Shown piece after piece: positions 19,080 to 30,139 of a stretch of DNA of 64,000 nt. Origin of the DNA: Gracilariopsis chorda (Eukaryota > Rhodophyta > Florideophyceae > Gracilariales > Gracilariaceae); the NCBI GenBank assembly GCA_003194525.1, contig NBIV01000034.1, forward strand, positions 62,001 to 126,000, written 5' to 3'. How positions within the stretch are numbered: position 1 is the stretch's first letter; each line of letters starts with the position of its first letter. Under the pieces are notes generated by a model. It saw only the letters and a program-made list of their open reading frames with translations. It searched no databases and was not told the origin of the DNA. A program made the translations under genes and the position numbers.

Positions 19080-20147
19080 TTGTTGTTGTTGTTGTTGTGG
19101 CTGTTTTTGTTGTGGCTGTCCTTGTTGTGGCTGTTCTTGTTGTGGCTGTTCTTGTTGTGGCTGTTCTTGTTGTGGCTGTTTTTGTTGTGGCTGCTCTTGT
19201 TGTTCTTCCTGCTGCTTCTGTTGAGCTTTCTCTTTCTCTGCTGCTGCTGCGATTTGCGCAGGGTGTGCCCGGTACATTCGCGGAGAGAAACGTGTGCTTA
19301 TGACAGGTTCGCGATGCCCCATAAAACCTATATCACTGTCAAAAGCGGACTGCCTAGAAAACATGGGGGCGGTATGTACACCAGCCTTCTTACACGCATT
19401 GGTACACAAAAGCTGTGTGCCGCAAGGCGACCAACTGATACGCAAGTAAAAGGCCATTGAGTTCTCGCGATAAACGGCGGAATCAAACGGTTTGGAAATG
19501 ACCTTTTCGGTCTTCCAATCTGACGTTCGCCATATGCGCACGGTCTTGTCGTCGCTCTGAGAGGCGAGATATCGGCCTACTGGATCCCATGCGACGCCTT
19601 TTACAAGCCCCTTGTGGCCGCGCAGGCAGACGAGGGTGCGGTGAGATCGGACGTGCCAGATGTAGATGAGATTATCGACACTTGCCGAGGCGAGACGCTC
19701 GCCGTCGGGACTCCAGGCGAGGTCAGTGACGTCGCCGGAATGGGCGCGTAATGGCTTGCGAACGCGCCAGTTCTCGCGCTGGCCGAAGGCGGCGGGGGCG
19801 GCGTTATCGAGCTCGTACAGCAGAACTACTGTGTCGTCGGCGGCGGAGGCGAGTAGATTGCCGTTCGGGCTCCATCGCACGCAGTTGACGGCGGAAGAAT
19901 GCGACGAAAGGGTGGCGAGCAGGGCGCCGGGCGGGGGTTTATCGGAGACGGGGGTTACATCGATGACGGGCTCTGTGGAAGACGGAGTGGCCTTGTCGGC
20001 GAGAAAAGACAGCGACCAGATCTTGACTGCACAGTCCTGGCCGGCGGAGGCGAGTCGATTGCCGTGCGGCTGGATGTCTACGCTGAAGATGGAGACGGGG
20101 GCGCTGGGACGGCCATGCCGGAGCCAGACGGGGAAGAAGAGATGCAT
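16911..20147 (-). CDS. HIRA: Histone chaperone HIRA
   Basis: 1078 residues from the ATG at 20147, giving MHLFFPVWLRHG followed by IFSVDIQPHGNRLASAGQD, which aligns to the conserved HIRA N-terminus. The frame extends upstream without an ATG. Seven WD40 repeats fill about residues 1-400, interrupted between repeats by a Gln-rich insert (about 310-375, DNA 19029-19215). The B domain that binds ASF1 is visible as GGKRRITPRPVSSVG (about 584-598). The C-terminal HIRA/TUP1-like domain covers roughly 690-960 (LMMLLPDKGEGPGRCRM, YVVLVSRSALCSVFDVKKKR). HIRA deposits H3.3-H4 outside S phase. It is divergent to the membrane protein gene at 20660; the 512-bp gap is GC-rich with no other gene. Confidence 0.93.
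19029..19200. repeat. CAG/CTG tract plus 15-bp minisatellite inside HIRA
   Basis: 19029-19077 is (TTGCTG)n on the plus strand (poly-Gln on the coding strand). About 19087-19200 is a 15-bp unit TTGTTGTGGCTGTTC repeated about seven times with small changes, encoding Gln-Pro-Gln-Gln-Glu repeats. Confidence 0.85.
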
Positions 20148-20659
20148 GGGGAGAGGGCGATGCGAGTGCTCTTCAGATGGCGCGGGGAATCCGACGTTGC
20201 GTAGAGCAGCGCAAGCGCGTCGAGAAGGACAGGCGCATTTTGCGAAGACAGCGCTTCGAACGCACTCGACACGCGTGATACGAAAAAAGTGGCGCCTTCG
20301 CTTGCGCCGGGAAAGGCGCCTCGCACTCGGTCGTTTGGCGTTTCGCTTCGTTTCGGTTGCGATGCCATCAAGCAAGCCCTGACTCCGTGGAGCGAACTCA
20401 TTACGAGCGGATCAACGTGTACTTGCTGGATATGTGGCCGCTTGTCCACGTTGCACGGCGCGGGACGCTAGCGCGTGGCAGTGTCAGCAGGCGCATTGCG
20501 ACGAGGTGTGACTTGGAGCGGGAGCACGCGCAACCGCCCATGTCGGTACTAGTCGCGCCAGTACCGCACCGCGTACCTACTCCCAGCAGCTCCCCTTCCT
20601 AACTTCGCCGTTCCCTTCCGCCATTCCCCCCGTCGCTGCCATCTTTATCCCCACCCATC

Positions 20660-21355
20660 ATGCATTTCCGAGCACTAACTATCGCCCTCACCGCCCTTCT
20701 CCTTCTCTCCCTCTCTCAATCCGGCCACTCCGTGCCCACGGTGCCTTTGACCGCTTCACGGGGCCTCTTCGATATATTCTCTTCATCCACCGCCGAGCCC
20801 ACGCCCACTGCATCGGTTACCCCCTCGCCCACCCCCTCGCCCACCCCCTCACCAACCCCCTCACCAACCCCCACTGCCGTCGCAGATCTTTCAGACCAAC
20901 CGCTCGATACCGACCCCGAAGACGAAGCCCCCGAATCCTCCATTCCAAACCCCCCGGAGCTCGCCATTCCCACCGAGACGCCGCAGCCAGAAGAGGACGC
21001 CGAGCTCCAAATAGAACCCGAGGAATTCCAACCAGAACAAACCCCCGTTTCGCCCATCATTCCTTATGACGACAGTCAAGACCCCTTCGACCAGCTCCTC
21101 ATCCCGGACGGATCTGATTCCGACGCAAAAGCCGCTGACCCTCGCTCATCGGGCGCCTCGCAGGTTCTTTCCACAGCGTCAAGCGGAATATCCGTCCTCG
21201 CCTTGGTCGCTGTTGCTGTCGCCATTCTAGCGCCAGCACTCTTCATATATTGGGGCATCCGTCGTCGTCGTGCAGCAGGATTCAACGCAATGCCGCCCAC
21301 CACATCTGATAACTCCACCTACCAACCCACATCCCAGTTTAGCGTAGGGCAGTAG
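20660..21355 (+). CDS. Secreted-type single-pass membrane protein with Pro/Ser/Thr stalk
   Basis: 231 residues from ATG 20660. Residues 1-24 form a signal peptide (RALTIALTALLLLSLSQSG). Residues 45-75 are a Thr-Pro-Ser-Pro repeat encoded by a 12-bp minisatellite (about 20818-20870), probably O-glycosylated. Residues 80-160 are acidic. A membrane span lies at 176-200 (ISVLALVAVAVAILAPALFI) followed by RRRR and a short Ser/Thr/Gln-rich tail. The layout is a type I cell-surface or cell-wall-facing protein. No enzymatic domain was seen and the specific family is not recognised. Confidence 0.72.
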   Translation: MHFRALTIALTALLLLSLSQSGHSVPTVPLTASRGLFDIFSSSTAEPTPTASVTPSPTPSPTPSPTPSPTPTAVADLSDQPLDTDPEDEAPESSIPNPPELAIPTETPQPEEDAELQIEPEEFQPEQTPVSPIIPYDDSQDPFDQLLIPDGSDSDAKAADPRSSGASQVLSTASSGISVLALVAVAVAILAPALFIYWGIRRRRAAGFNAMPPTTSDNSTYQPTSQFSVGQ

Positions 21356-21364
21356 TACACCTCA

Positions 21365-21590
21365 CTCCGTGTAAGTTAGCAAAGTCCTGTTAAATACCGC
21401 GTACACGTCTGTAACTACCCGGAACTCGCGCTCCGCACCCTTCTTATCGCCTGGGAATTTTCCACCTGGCTACCAGTACCGAAGGTACCCAACCTAAGGC
21501 GTACCGTTGCACCAAAAGGAATGCACCTCACCGACCACGTCCTCCCAAAGCATTTCCTTGTAAATCGTGTGCGCAGTAATGTACGATTAG
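21365..21590 (-). pseudogene. Decayed J-domain fragment, copy of the adjacent gene's 3' end
   Basis: On the minus strand 21370-21460 reads GDKKGAEREFRVVTDVYAVF, clearly related to DKQGAARKFREVTDAYAAL at the C-terminus of the J-domain gene just downstream on the plus coordinates. Further 5', PGGKFPGDKK stands where HPDRYRGTDK would be. The HPD motif is lost and TAG stops interrupt the frame. DNA similarity is visible directly (GTAACTACCCGGAACTCGCG versus GTAACTTCCCGAAACTTTCG). Best read as an old partial tandem duplication. Confidence 0.6.
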
Positions 21591-21613
21591 ATGTCATAAC
21601 TTGAGCACATCTG

Positions 21614-22837
21614 CTACTTCTTGCTCAACGCTGCGTATGCATCCGTAACTTCCCGAAACTTTCGCGCCGCACCCTGCTTATCGGTGCCGCGGTATCGATC
21701 GGGGTGCCATCTCATAACTCCTCGCCTGTACGCCTTTTTCACCTCCTCCTCGGAAGCACCCTCTTGTAAACCTAGCGCTTGGTAATGCCTAGCCATACCG
21801 CCTCGTCGATGCACCCCACCCCCACTTCTGCCCTCCCTCGCAAAATCACGCCATTCCGCGCCATTCATCGCCTCCCAGAATCGAAACGATTCGAAATCCT
21901 GCTGGGATCGAGCGTTGCCGCTTTGCTGTTCCGCCTGCCGAGCCGCTTTGAACAACTCTTCAAACAAGCGCTCATCAAAACCGAAACCACGAGATCCAGC
22001 CCCAAATCCCACTCGACTCGCCTGTCTAGATTGACGCAACATCTCTTCAAACAAGCGCTCATCAAAACCGAAGCCACGGGGTGCCCCGAATCCCATTCGA
22101 CCAGTTTGCCTAAACTGGCGCACCATCTCTTCAAACACTTTGGGGTCAAAATCCATTCTAAAGTGCTCTGTGTAGGTGCCGTTACCGCGATCAAACTGCC
22201 TCTCCCATTGCGTGTAATTCTTGCGCACTCTTTCACGCTTCTCGCGTTCAGCATATTCTCTTTTCTCATGCTCACGAGATTTCGCCCGTTGTGCGCGCGC
22301 AGCAGCCTCTTCTTTTTCCCGCTGCTCTGCGCGGGCATATGCTTCCCTGATACGACGTAGTTCCTCTTCTGCACGTGCCCTAGCGTTTGAATGGAAACTG
22401 GCTGATTGTCGCTGACGGCGCTCCCAAGCACGGTGAATGTCCTTTCCCACAGCCCAACGACTGTATCTGAAGCCAATAACGTTGGCAGCCATGGCACCAA
22501 TAACGACCAGAGTCCCCAATTTCATGAGAAGGTTGCCACCATCGGGTTGTTCCTCTGCAGGCGGGGGAGGCGAGAGAGGAGAAGGTGACTTTTTGCATGC
22601 GTTTGACAGCCTCTCTTCATGTTGCTGTGTTTCTTCCGTGGCGAAAGGGAGCGGGAAAGTATCGACAGACTGCGGCTCGAGACTGCCATCAGAGGCGTAT
22701 GTTGAGCTGAATGGCGAAGAAGAGAATAGTTCTGATTGTGTTGGTACGGTTGAATTGAAGGAATCTTCCACAATGTTACTGTCGACACCCTGCAGGTCTG
22801 GAGATACATCGGCATGTGGGTTTGAATCAGAGGACAT
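21614..22837 (-). CDS. Membrane-anchored J-domain co-chaperone
   Basis: 407 residues from ATG 22837. Residues 1-100 are acidic/Ser-rich. A membrane span lies at about 103-122 (LLMKLGTLVVIGAMAANVIG). A charged coiled coil covers about 130-210 (many Glu/Arg). Then comes a tandem repeat of about 28 residues (FDPKVFEEMVRQFRQ, FDERLFEEMLRQSRQ, FDERLFEELFKAARQ, each followed by Gly-Phe-Gly in the first two). A C-terminal J domain spans 348-407 with HPD at 378-380 (GVMRWHPDRYRGTDK). A J domain at the extreme C-terminus after a single span suggests an Hsp70 recruiter at the ER or an organelle membrane. The J domain is shorter than usual after HPD but complete through helix III. Confidence 0.78.
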   Translation of the reverse strand: MSSDSNPHADVSPDLQGVDSNIVEDSFNSTVPTQSELFSSSPFSSTYASDGSLEPQSVDTFPLPFATEETQQHEERLSNACKKSPSPLSPPPPAEEQPDGGNLLMKLGTLVVIGAMAANVIGFRYSRWAVGKDIHRAWERRQRQSASFHSNARARAEEELRRIREAYARAEQREKEEAAARAQRAKSREHEKREYAEREKRERVRKNYTQWERQFDRGNGTYTEHFRMDFDPKVFEEMVRQFRQTGRMGFGAPRGFGFDERLFEEMLRQSRQASRVGFGAGSRGFGFDERLFEELFKAARQAEQQSGNARSQQDFESFRFWEAMNGAEWRDFAREGRSGGGVHRRGGMARHYQALGLQEGASEEEVKKAYRRGVMRWHPDRYRGTDKQGAARKFREVTDAYAALSKK

Positions 22838-24664
22838 CTTGCGTCAGATCGCAAGTTGAATGGAACAGGTGCCCAGAATGAGGGTGGGCAAGAAGTGCCT
22901 CGACCGTTGCAACGACAAACTTCAAACTCTAAGAAATCAGAGTGAAGGAAACGACGTGAACAATGGCAACAACAAAAGCATAGACAACGACCAGCAAGAG
23001 CATCTCTACAGGGCGTCTATTCTCTATTCTAGTGACAGATTTTCAGCCCCCCCAAAAAAAACTCACTCTACCGCACGGTTTCTAATCCATTCAAAAAATT
23101 TCCCAATACAGTAGAGCACGATGTGGGTCTATTCGACCCCTCAGTAGACCGACATTGTGCTCTATTCTATCGAATAGATATGACATGAACCCCCACCGGA
23201 TTGGCTAGTGACGCAGTTGTAGCTCCCGGCAAAACTCCAAACCAATGCAAACCCCCCGAAGCTGCTATGCAACCCGCCGCGCGACTTGCAACCTTTCTGG
23301 TCGCACTTGCATCCTGTCAACCATGGAGGGCAGAAAACAATGGTATGCCCAGTAAAATTGCGTTCTTGCTCGTGCATAGATTGCAGAGTCTGAAAATCCA
23401 ACAGGCGGTACGGACCAGAAATGCACGGTTTTCAAAAACACCTTCCACCTCCCTTTTTTTGAGCAGGTTCTCGAACAACAACTTGTGTCAAAAGATAAGT
23501 ATGGATAAAGAAGTACAAAGAGCATACAACAGCATTTCAGCAATATATATGTCGACATGCAGAATTATTTTGTCTTATTCGGCAAATTTTGCTATTCCAA
23601 TCCCACTAGGGTTACCAAAAACGACTTGTTTTCAAAATCAGTCGTCACAAATTTTGAAAACCCCGACGGAATAGAATAAAACTACAATAAGTATACGAAA
23701 GACAAATGGATTTACTACAAAGCTTGAAAAGTACCTCGAAATCATCTGAAGTGGTCTCAAGTGCCTTTTATTGGCAGACCTATTTTCGCAACGCAGGTAA
23801 TGCACTCAGACAAGAGTCAATTGGAGTCAAACGGCACGAATTCTACAACGAATTGTGAGGCGTGGGAAAACATGACTCCAACACAAAATGATAAGTGGTA
23901 AGGTCTGCGCGCCGGGGGCGTAAAGCTAGTCCGTCACAAATAACTCAAAACGGAAGCTGTGCGCATAATAGCGGAGTCAGCGAGGCGAAAGTGTGATTTA
24001 TTGGAAGACTGGAATGCTTTCGCAGTTTTCTATCGCCCTGAAGCCGCCAGTCTTCTGGAGACTGCTCAGTGTTTTTCTTTAATCCACGAAACGACTTTTC
24101 TACAAGCCCTCAAGCGCGCTACGGTCATAAAAGCGGACATTACGGCACTCGGAATGGAGTCGACGGACGAGACAACATATTTAAGCAGACCTTCATCTGC
24201 TCGCCATTTTCATTTCATACAGTGCAAAAACACCCCTTTAATGACAGCTTCTGTGTACCCGGATGGTGCGGGAATACTTGCTGAGGAGGCCTGAGAGGCG
24301 AGAACGCGCTGCTGAAATGCAAAAAGTTGCTTGAATTCCCCATGGCCTTCACAGGCCGAGGGTGCCCCCCAGAATCCGCTCTTTTTGTGGTGCTTCGCAC
24401 CGTTGTAACTACACCCTTCTTGGCACAATGAGTAGCTAAATAAATTCGTTTTAATCATTGCTAAACAGAGATTTAAACGATCCACATGTGCTCAATGAGG
24501 TCTTTCTTCAACGAGAAATGATCTACACTACTCGTTGTCCGCAGTTCTGGTGACGATACCATGCTTGCCTACATTGCCACCTGCAACTCACTTCTTAACA
24601 GGTATCGAGTCACAGACTATGATTCCCATGCAAAATAGTGACCTGTCGTGAACATGGCACAAGA
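22838..24664. other. Intergenic, AT-rich, no gene seen
   Basis: Holds one clear hairpin (23112-23164) and short open frames without coding character. I see no recognisable transposase or RNA gene. Confidence 0.5.
23112..23164. repeat. Hairpin with 20-bp arms
   Basis: TAGAGCACGATGTGGGTCTA pairs with TAGACCGACATTGTGCTCTA across a 13-nt loop, 18 of 20 positions matched. It could be a small fold-back element or the precursor of a small RNA. Confidence 0.7.
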
Positions 24665-25672
24665 CTAATTGAAGTGCTGCAGTGATGCCATGCCAATATA
24701 ATAGTGGTCTCTACGGCTCTCCGGAATCTTATTGTGGAGAATGATACACGCCACCATAACGTTTCACACATTACTTCTCTTCCACAGCCTAGACAGATAC
24801 TGTAGGATACAGAAACGAGACACCAGCACCCCAAATGCGCGTTCAATGTCCTTTCTGGTCACCTCTTGAGCCTTTGCGAATGCGTTCTCTTTTCTTGTTG
24901 TGCTGAGTTGTATTCTCTTGATAAATATTGCCCAGCTTGGGTATATACCGTTCGGAAGATAGTAAAGCACCGTTCGCTGTCTGCCAATCACAATGTAGGG
25001 GAATAAGGGGGAAAACTCGCCAGCTATGATCCGCTGCATTGTAAGTGATCCGTCGAGAACTTTTATGGCGTTCAAACTGTCGGGACTACCGAAGAACGCA
25101 TGCCAAACCCACAATACCCCGTCACGTATTGCCTCCAGAAAAATGGTCGGCTTCTTCTTTTCTCCTTTGAACTGTCTCGCCGAACTTATGTGGCAATTCT
25201 TCCATTCCCAATGCTGACAACCAATACTGCCAATACACGCCGGGAAACCCCTCCCCGCATTGATAGCCATTATGCGGTTTAAGTCCGTCTCATACGGTTC
25301 ACGGAGGTACTCCTTCCCAAACTTACGGATGACGGTAGAACAAAACGACTTTAGTGCCTGCAAGACTGAATCCTCTTACATACCAAGATATTCATTTAAA
25401 GAGTCCGCTGCTGAATAATAGGCCAGCATGCAAAGAGCAGCTACCATCATTTTTAGCGGATGAATCCTCTCGTGTTGCAGTGCATCCTTCCTTCTAACAA
25501 AGATACCATCGCCGTCAAGTTCCTGATTCAAACGGTTGAATACTGCGGGTGGCATTCTGAAACTCCTTTTAAATTATGCATCGTAGTATAGGGGGTTTGC
25601 GCCGAAATAGTCTCGCGTGAGACGTGTCATGGCAGCATCGAAATCACGGTTGAGGTTGCCTCGTTTGCCTTT
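24665..25672 (-). pseudogene. PIF/Harbinger-type transposase pseudogene (DDE_Tnp_4 / plant transposon protein type)
   Basis: The minus strand reads KRGNLNRDFDAAMTRLTRDY, FGANPLYYDA*FKRSFRMPP, MMVAALCMLAYYSAADSLNE, RGFPACIGSIGCQHWEWKNC, KKPTIFLEAIRDG, WVWHAFFGSPDSLNAIKVLD, VTRKDIERAFGVLVSRF and VACIILHNKI. These are successive landmarks of the Harbinger family usually called plant transposon protein. Three in-frame stops break it (25574-25576, 25376-25378, 24764-24766). The first catalytic Asp position (usually GSIDC) reads GSIGC, and the Asp expected after the LN of SLN is Ala. It is therefore dead by both stops and active-site loss. Confidence 0.88.
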
Positions 25673-27066
25673 TTTTTGAGCCAAGCCGCTCGCAATCAGG
25701 CACTGTTCCTTTCATACCGGGTAGTATTCCAGTGGTGACCAGGTAGGACAAAGTCTCGTCATCACTTTAATCAGAAGAGAATATCAGAGGAGGGAGGTCG
25801 CAAGGTTGGGGCGTTGCCATTGTACAGCCTTGAAAGGTTGATCTCCACATCTGGCCAGCAGCACTGCAGACTTTTGTGTGCAGTATGGTAGATGTGAACA
25901 CTGCGGTAAAGTTGCGTTTCGATTCTATTCCGTTAATTGTGCAGAGAATTAGAGCAATAGATTTACCTAATTACCATTGAGCAATTGGCCAGAATTTTTT
26001 CATTAGAGAGGCCATTAGTGTCGTCGGGTAGAGATGCTCTAAGACTATCATACCCTGGTCCAGTATAACCAGGGTAAAACTTAGAAGGGTACAGTGTGTA
26101 AAATATCTATACTCGCACCCCAGAAGAATGAGGATATCATAGTATAGGTTCCCATTCGAAACATGAAACTTTCTGCACTTGCTTTAAACATAATAAATAA
26201 ATAGAAAGGACACCCACTCCAGTCTCAATGGCAATGAAGAAAGCAATTTTTTAAAAAGGGTAGTACTCAGAAAGAGCCAATTTGAGACAAAGACTGTGCC
26301 TCAAATAGCTTGTAATTTGGTGGTGAAATTGGATGCTTATCGAGAGAGGATGCTGCCACAGAAGCAAATGGGTTAATTTGAGAGGATGCTGCCAAGCGGC
26401 CACCATTTCGTCCACGGGACCTAGCATGACAACTGAAGACGATTTGATCCTCCAACGTCCTGTGCTCCCTTTCCACCAACACCATTGTGCTTATCGCATC
26501 TCGCATTTGCACTACAATGTCGTAGAAGTGCACAAATCGACACAATATCATCCGATAAGCTCTGGAAAAAAAGGCATAAACACTTTAACACACCAACGTA
26601 CATAATCTCTTTGAGTGCTTTTTGCAGTCTGTAAACTTATATCTTAATTTTTGTTGCCACAGACACGGTGTTTAACCTTCACAATCACAAACAGTTTGTT
26701 TTTTGCCAATCACATGGATGGCTTTTGACCAATTCTTGCCACTTATCGTTTTATTACACAAACTAGTTGCCGAAGTGGCGCTAGCTCCCACAATACTCTG
26801 TTGGATGTACGATTGTTATACAAAATGTGTTCTATGGCTGTTACCGCAACCATTGGGTCTCGGTTTTTGGCGGCAACTCTCCGCTAAGTACTACAGATTG
26901 CCTTGTCCGTACAGTGCAGTCGATCGGATCGTCTTACCTTCTGGATTCTGTTTTCAATTGATATAATATTCACTGTAAGCCATGTTTGGACCTTATCGTG
27001 CAGGTGAGCAACGAAACTACTACATAATGGCAGTAATTTGATTTCTACAAAACGTTTTTTGACTAT
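25673..27066. other. Intergenic, no gene assigned
   Basis: AT-rich. The minus-strand frame 26267-26551 (LVEREHRTLEDQIVFSCHAR, GRNGGRLAASSQINPF) has a weak protein-like look but no match I recognise; it may be another transposon relic. Confidence 0.4.
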
Positions 27067-28089
27067 TTATCTGCTAGCTGCTCGATAAAAGACAATGGCC
27101 CGCTTCATTTTGAAACTCATCCTCGGGTGCGAGAACTTTACTGCCAACAAGAGCTGGTCACAGAAGCCTCCAGTTTCCTGTTGGAAGTGTTTGTTGATGT
27201 GGGACTCACATGGCTGGAGGATTTGGAATGTATTCGCCGGAAGTTATATTCAGTGTATATTGAACTTCATGCATTCTTCTACCCATGCGGATCCTTTTCG
27301 TGCAATGTGACCATCTAGAAGAAAAAGAACGAACTTCGATTCTCAAACGAACTGGCGTACAAACTTTGCAAAGTCCTTCACCAAATGATTCATTATATGA
27401 GCATCTATTGAACTTTCTGGTTTACATCTTATCGTTGATATTTTCAGAACCAAGTTCTGTTAACCAAGGCACTCATATTTAGCCAGAAGAAATTGCAGCA
27501 ATTTTTTTGCATAGCATTTATCCATTTTGGCATGCCCTGTTTTCCGGCAACTATGAGGAATAGAAGTTCTAGGTTTCTGGAAACAGAAGCAATTATTACT
27601 GTATTACTGCCATAAGGCGCTTCTCATTTCCTTTCAGATCGCTTCGGCTTCTGCAGTGGTGCGTTTTCGACGACAATACTTTAACTATTTTTCCATTCTG
27701 CGCACCGACTACCGCCTCGTCTAAATCGCATATTCGATATGGGTCCTGGAATATGTATGTTTCTTCTTTCTGCATCTCAGAAAGCGCTAAATCCAGAAGC
27801 TTGACATGTTCCACACTTTCCCCTTCAAACGTTTTGTGGCAAACGTCTTCAGGTCAACGAAATTTCAGCTTTTGATCTCTTGCTCGGACGGACTGCAGTG
27901 CACCTTTGGAGAAAAAACCGCGTTTATATCCTACACGTTCATCAGAATCCACTGCTACCATCAGTCTTCTCATGATGTTGACATCCAGCCCAAATTCGCG
28001 GCTTGCCGCAAACAAATTGCGTACCATAACCGCGTCTTCCTCAGCTTTTGTGAGTATCGTTTGTTCTTTTGGAAATTTTACTACTGTTA
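27067..28089 (-). pseudogene. pogo/Tigger-type (DDE_1) transposase pseudogene
   Basis: Minus strand: LTKAEEDAVMVRNLFAASRE and MRRLMVAVDSDERVGYKRG resemble the CENP-B/Tc5-type DNA-binding region. Then DPYRICDLDEAVVG (catalytic Asp context NxDE), IIASVSRNLELLFLIVAGKQ, LFLLDGHIARKGSAWVEECM (second Asp context LLDGH) and LPANTFQILQPCESHINKHF (the LPxNT...LQP block). This order is diagnostic of pogo-like elements of the Tc1/mariner superfamily. Several stops and at least one shift (near the LLDGH block) break the frame. The N-terminal end of the protein is missing. Confidence 0.82.
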
Positions 28090-30139
28090 AGGAGTTTGTT
28101 GAGTTTGGCGGTGCGTTTGTTTTACAATGCTGGATACAAGTTTCATGCAGTGGAACGGGAAAGACTAAATACTGATGCTACTGCACACACTTCCTTGCCT
28201 TGTATGAGAAGCTCTAATGCTCGGTCACTGTCCTCTTTTTCTGTCACTATAGGCTGTGTTCGGTTTTGGAGTTGGGCTTTTTGGCGTCTCATGGACAGAG
28301 GCATGGTGGTTGTGGAACTTGGAATGTGTGAAGGGCAGAGAAATGCTCTGGCAAAGGTTTCCTGAGCTTTGAAGAGAGGTAAATATAATTTGCGATATTC
28401 GAGATTCCATGTTTCAAAGCCATGCCGTCTCAGAATGAACTATTTCCCAAATTAAGCCGGTTTGACTGCAACCGTGGATTGCAAAACAACTATACGACAG
28501 GTAGGCTCCTAAGACCTCCGCACAGACATTAAAGCAGGTGCAATAGCCCTTTTTTCATTCCCTGTCTTTCGAAGACAGTGAAATGATCCGAGAACTCTCA
28601 ATTTTGCAGTTTTACAAAAAGCGTGTTAACTAAAATGCGTTAAATGCTCCCCTAGCTGCCTAAGACTGTGAAAACTGTGACTCCAAGCCCGTATCACCAA
28701 CATATTCTCAATCCATGTACATGAACCCTCGTATGGGCTCAATTTGGCAAACAGCTCAATTTGGCAGGACATGAAATGCCAAAGTTTTTATTCTGACCTT
28801 CTTCGAGCGTGTTTCTTCTTGGAGGGGTCAAAACATATATTCTCCAATTACTGCATGTTTTGTCATAATTCATTTTCATAGCAACTACATACTCGCACTC
28901 AAATGATGTAGCAACTCGTACAACAACAGCAAACACAACCAAACTTCATTTCCGAATACGTAGTCTGAGTAGTGTACTTACAATCCAAAATTTCTATTTC
29001 GAAGTTAGTCTATGTAACTGCCCCTTCAAATGTCATATAAAGCCTGTTTTTGGCACATACGGAATACCCTCAAAATATTATGCCTTGAAGTAGGTATTTT
29101 TTAACGACCGGTTTTGGCTATTGTGAGAAGTATTGATGGCAGTTTGTGATACAAACAGTTTTGTCAAGAGTTCTTATCTGTACTTTGAACCACGAACTCA
29201 AAAATGTAGTCAACTGTGTCTTTAATGTTACTTGTAGGGCCGTTTTGAGTGATTTTTCAATAGTTTTATTCACTATTGCCATGCATTGGCTTTTCTATTT
29301 AAGTTCCTACATACGTAATACTTTGTTTAGAAGACAAATATTAAAACTTACGCTGAAAGATCGCGTTTTTGATTCTGCCACATTGAGCCTCTGAGGTTTT
29401 ATGCATTTCATGAGTGCCGCTATATCTGTTGATTAAACATCTAATTATTAGCAGTGCTTTTCTCTGCCAAATTAGGCCTTTGTGAGGGTTTAAAGCGTCA
29501 GTAAGATTCGAAGAAACAAACACGCACTTCTTACCCATTTACTGATACATTATCATTATGTAACATTAACCAGGTGCATTTTTTTCGTGCCCAAATAACA
29601 TATAGACTCAGACGTAGGAGTCATTTTCCTCATGGCCGTAGCTATTACTACACTACTTTCTGTAGTACAGTAACCTGAACTGTCAGAGTAGAAGAAGTGC
29701 GGCATCTTTGAATACACCCGAAATGGCATGCATTATCATCTGTTGCATTAAAACTCATGAAAATTCCTTCTTCAAAACAGTGACGATTAACAGTTCTTCG
29801 AATCGCTCTCGGTGCTGCTGTTACTTTTATTTCCTGAACGTCTTTCTTGAATCGACAACAGGAGATGTAAGTTCCAAAATGGTTCTTCGTTTCACCACAC
29901 TGTTCTTAACGTGTTCAAAAGCCCTTCTTGAAGTCTGTGGATTTGCTTGAGCCCGCACTGTCGTACGTAGGAGCTAAGTATGTAATGTACGAAGTCTTCC
30001 GAGGGTTTTGAATTACGTCAAGTACCCTTTCAGAATGGATGGTTTACTCTTGGAAAGCGCTTCGAGATTTGAGGAAAGATGCAACCACGAATCGTTTCAA
30101 ATCACGTGGCCAGCGGTCATATAAATAGAAGAGTAGTCA
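28090..30139. other. Intergenic, AT-rich, unassigned
   Basis: No recognisable gene. The reverse-strand frame around 29341-29538 (LTDALNPHKGLIWQRKALLI) may be a relic. A 16-base match to 8770-8785 occurs in reverse at 29016-29031. Confidence 0.4.

Noticed and set aside
18945-19460. Leu-rich membrane-like plus frame
   Set aside because: Poly-Leu comes from reading the HIRA poly-Gln tract on the opposite strand.
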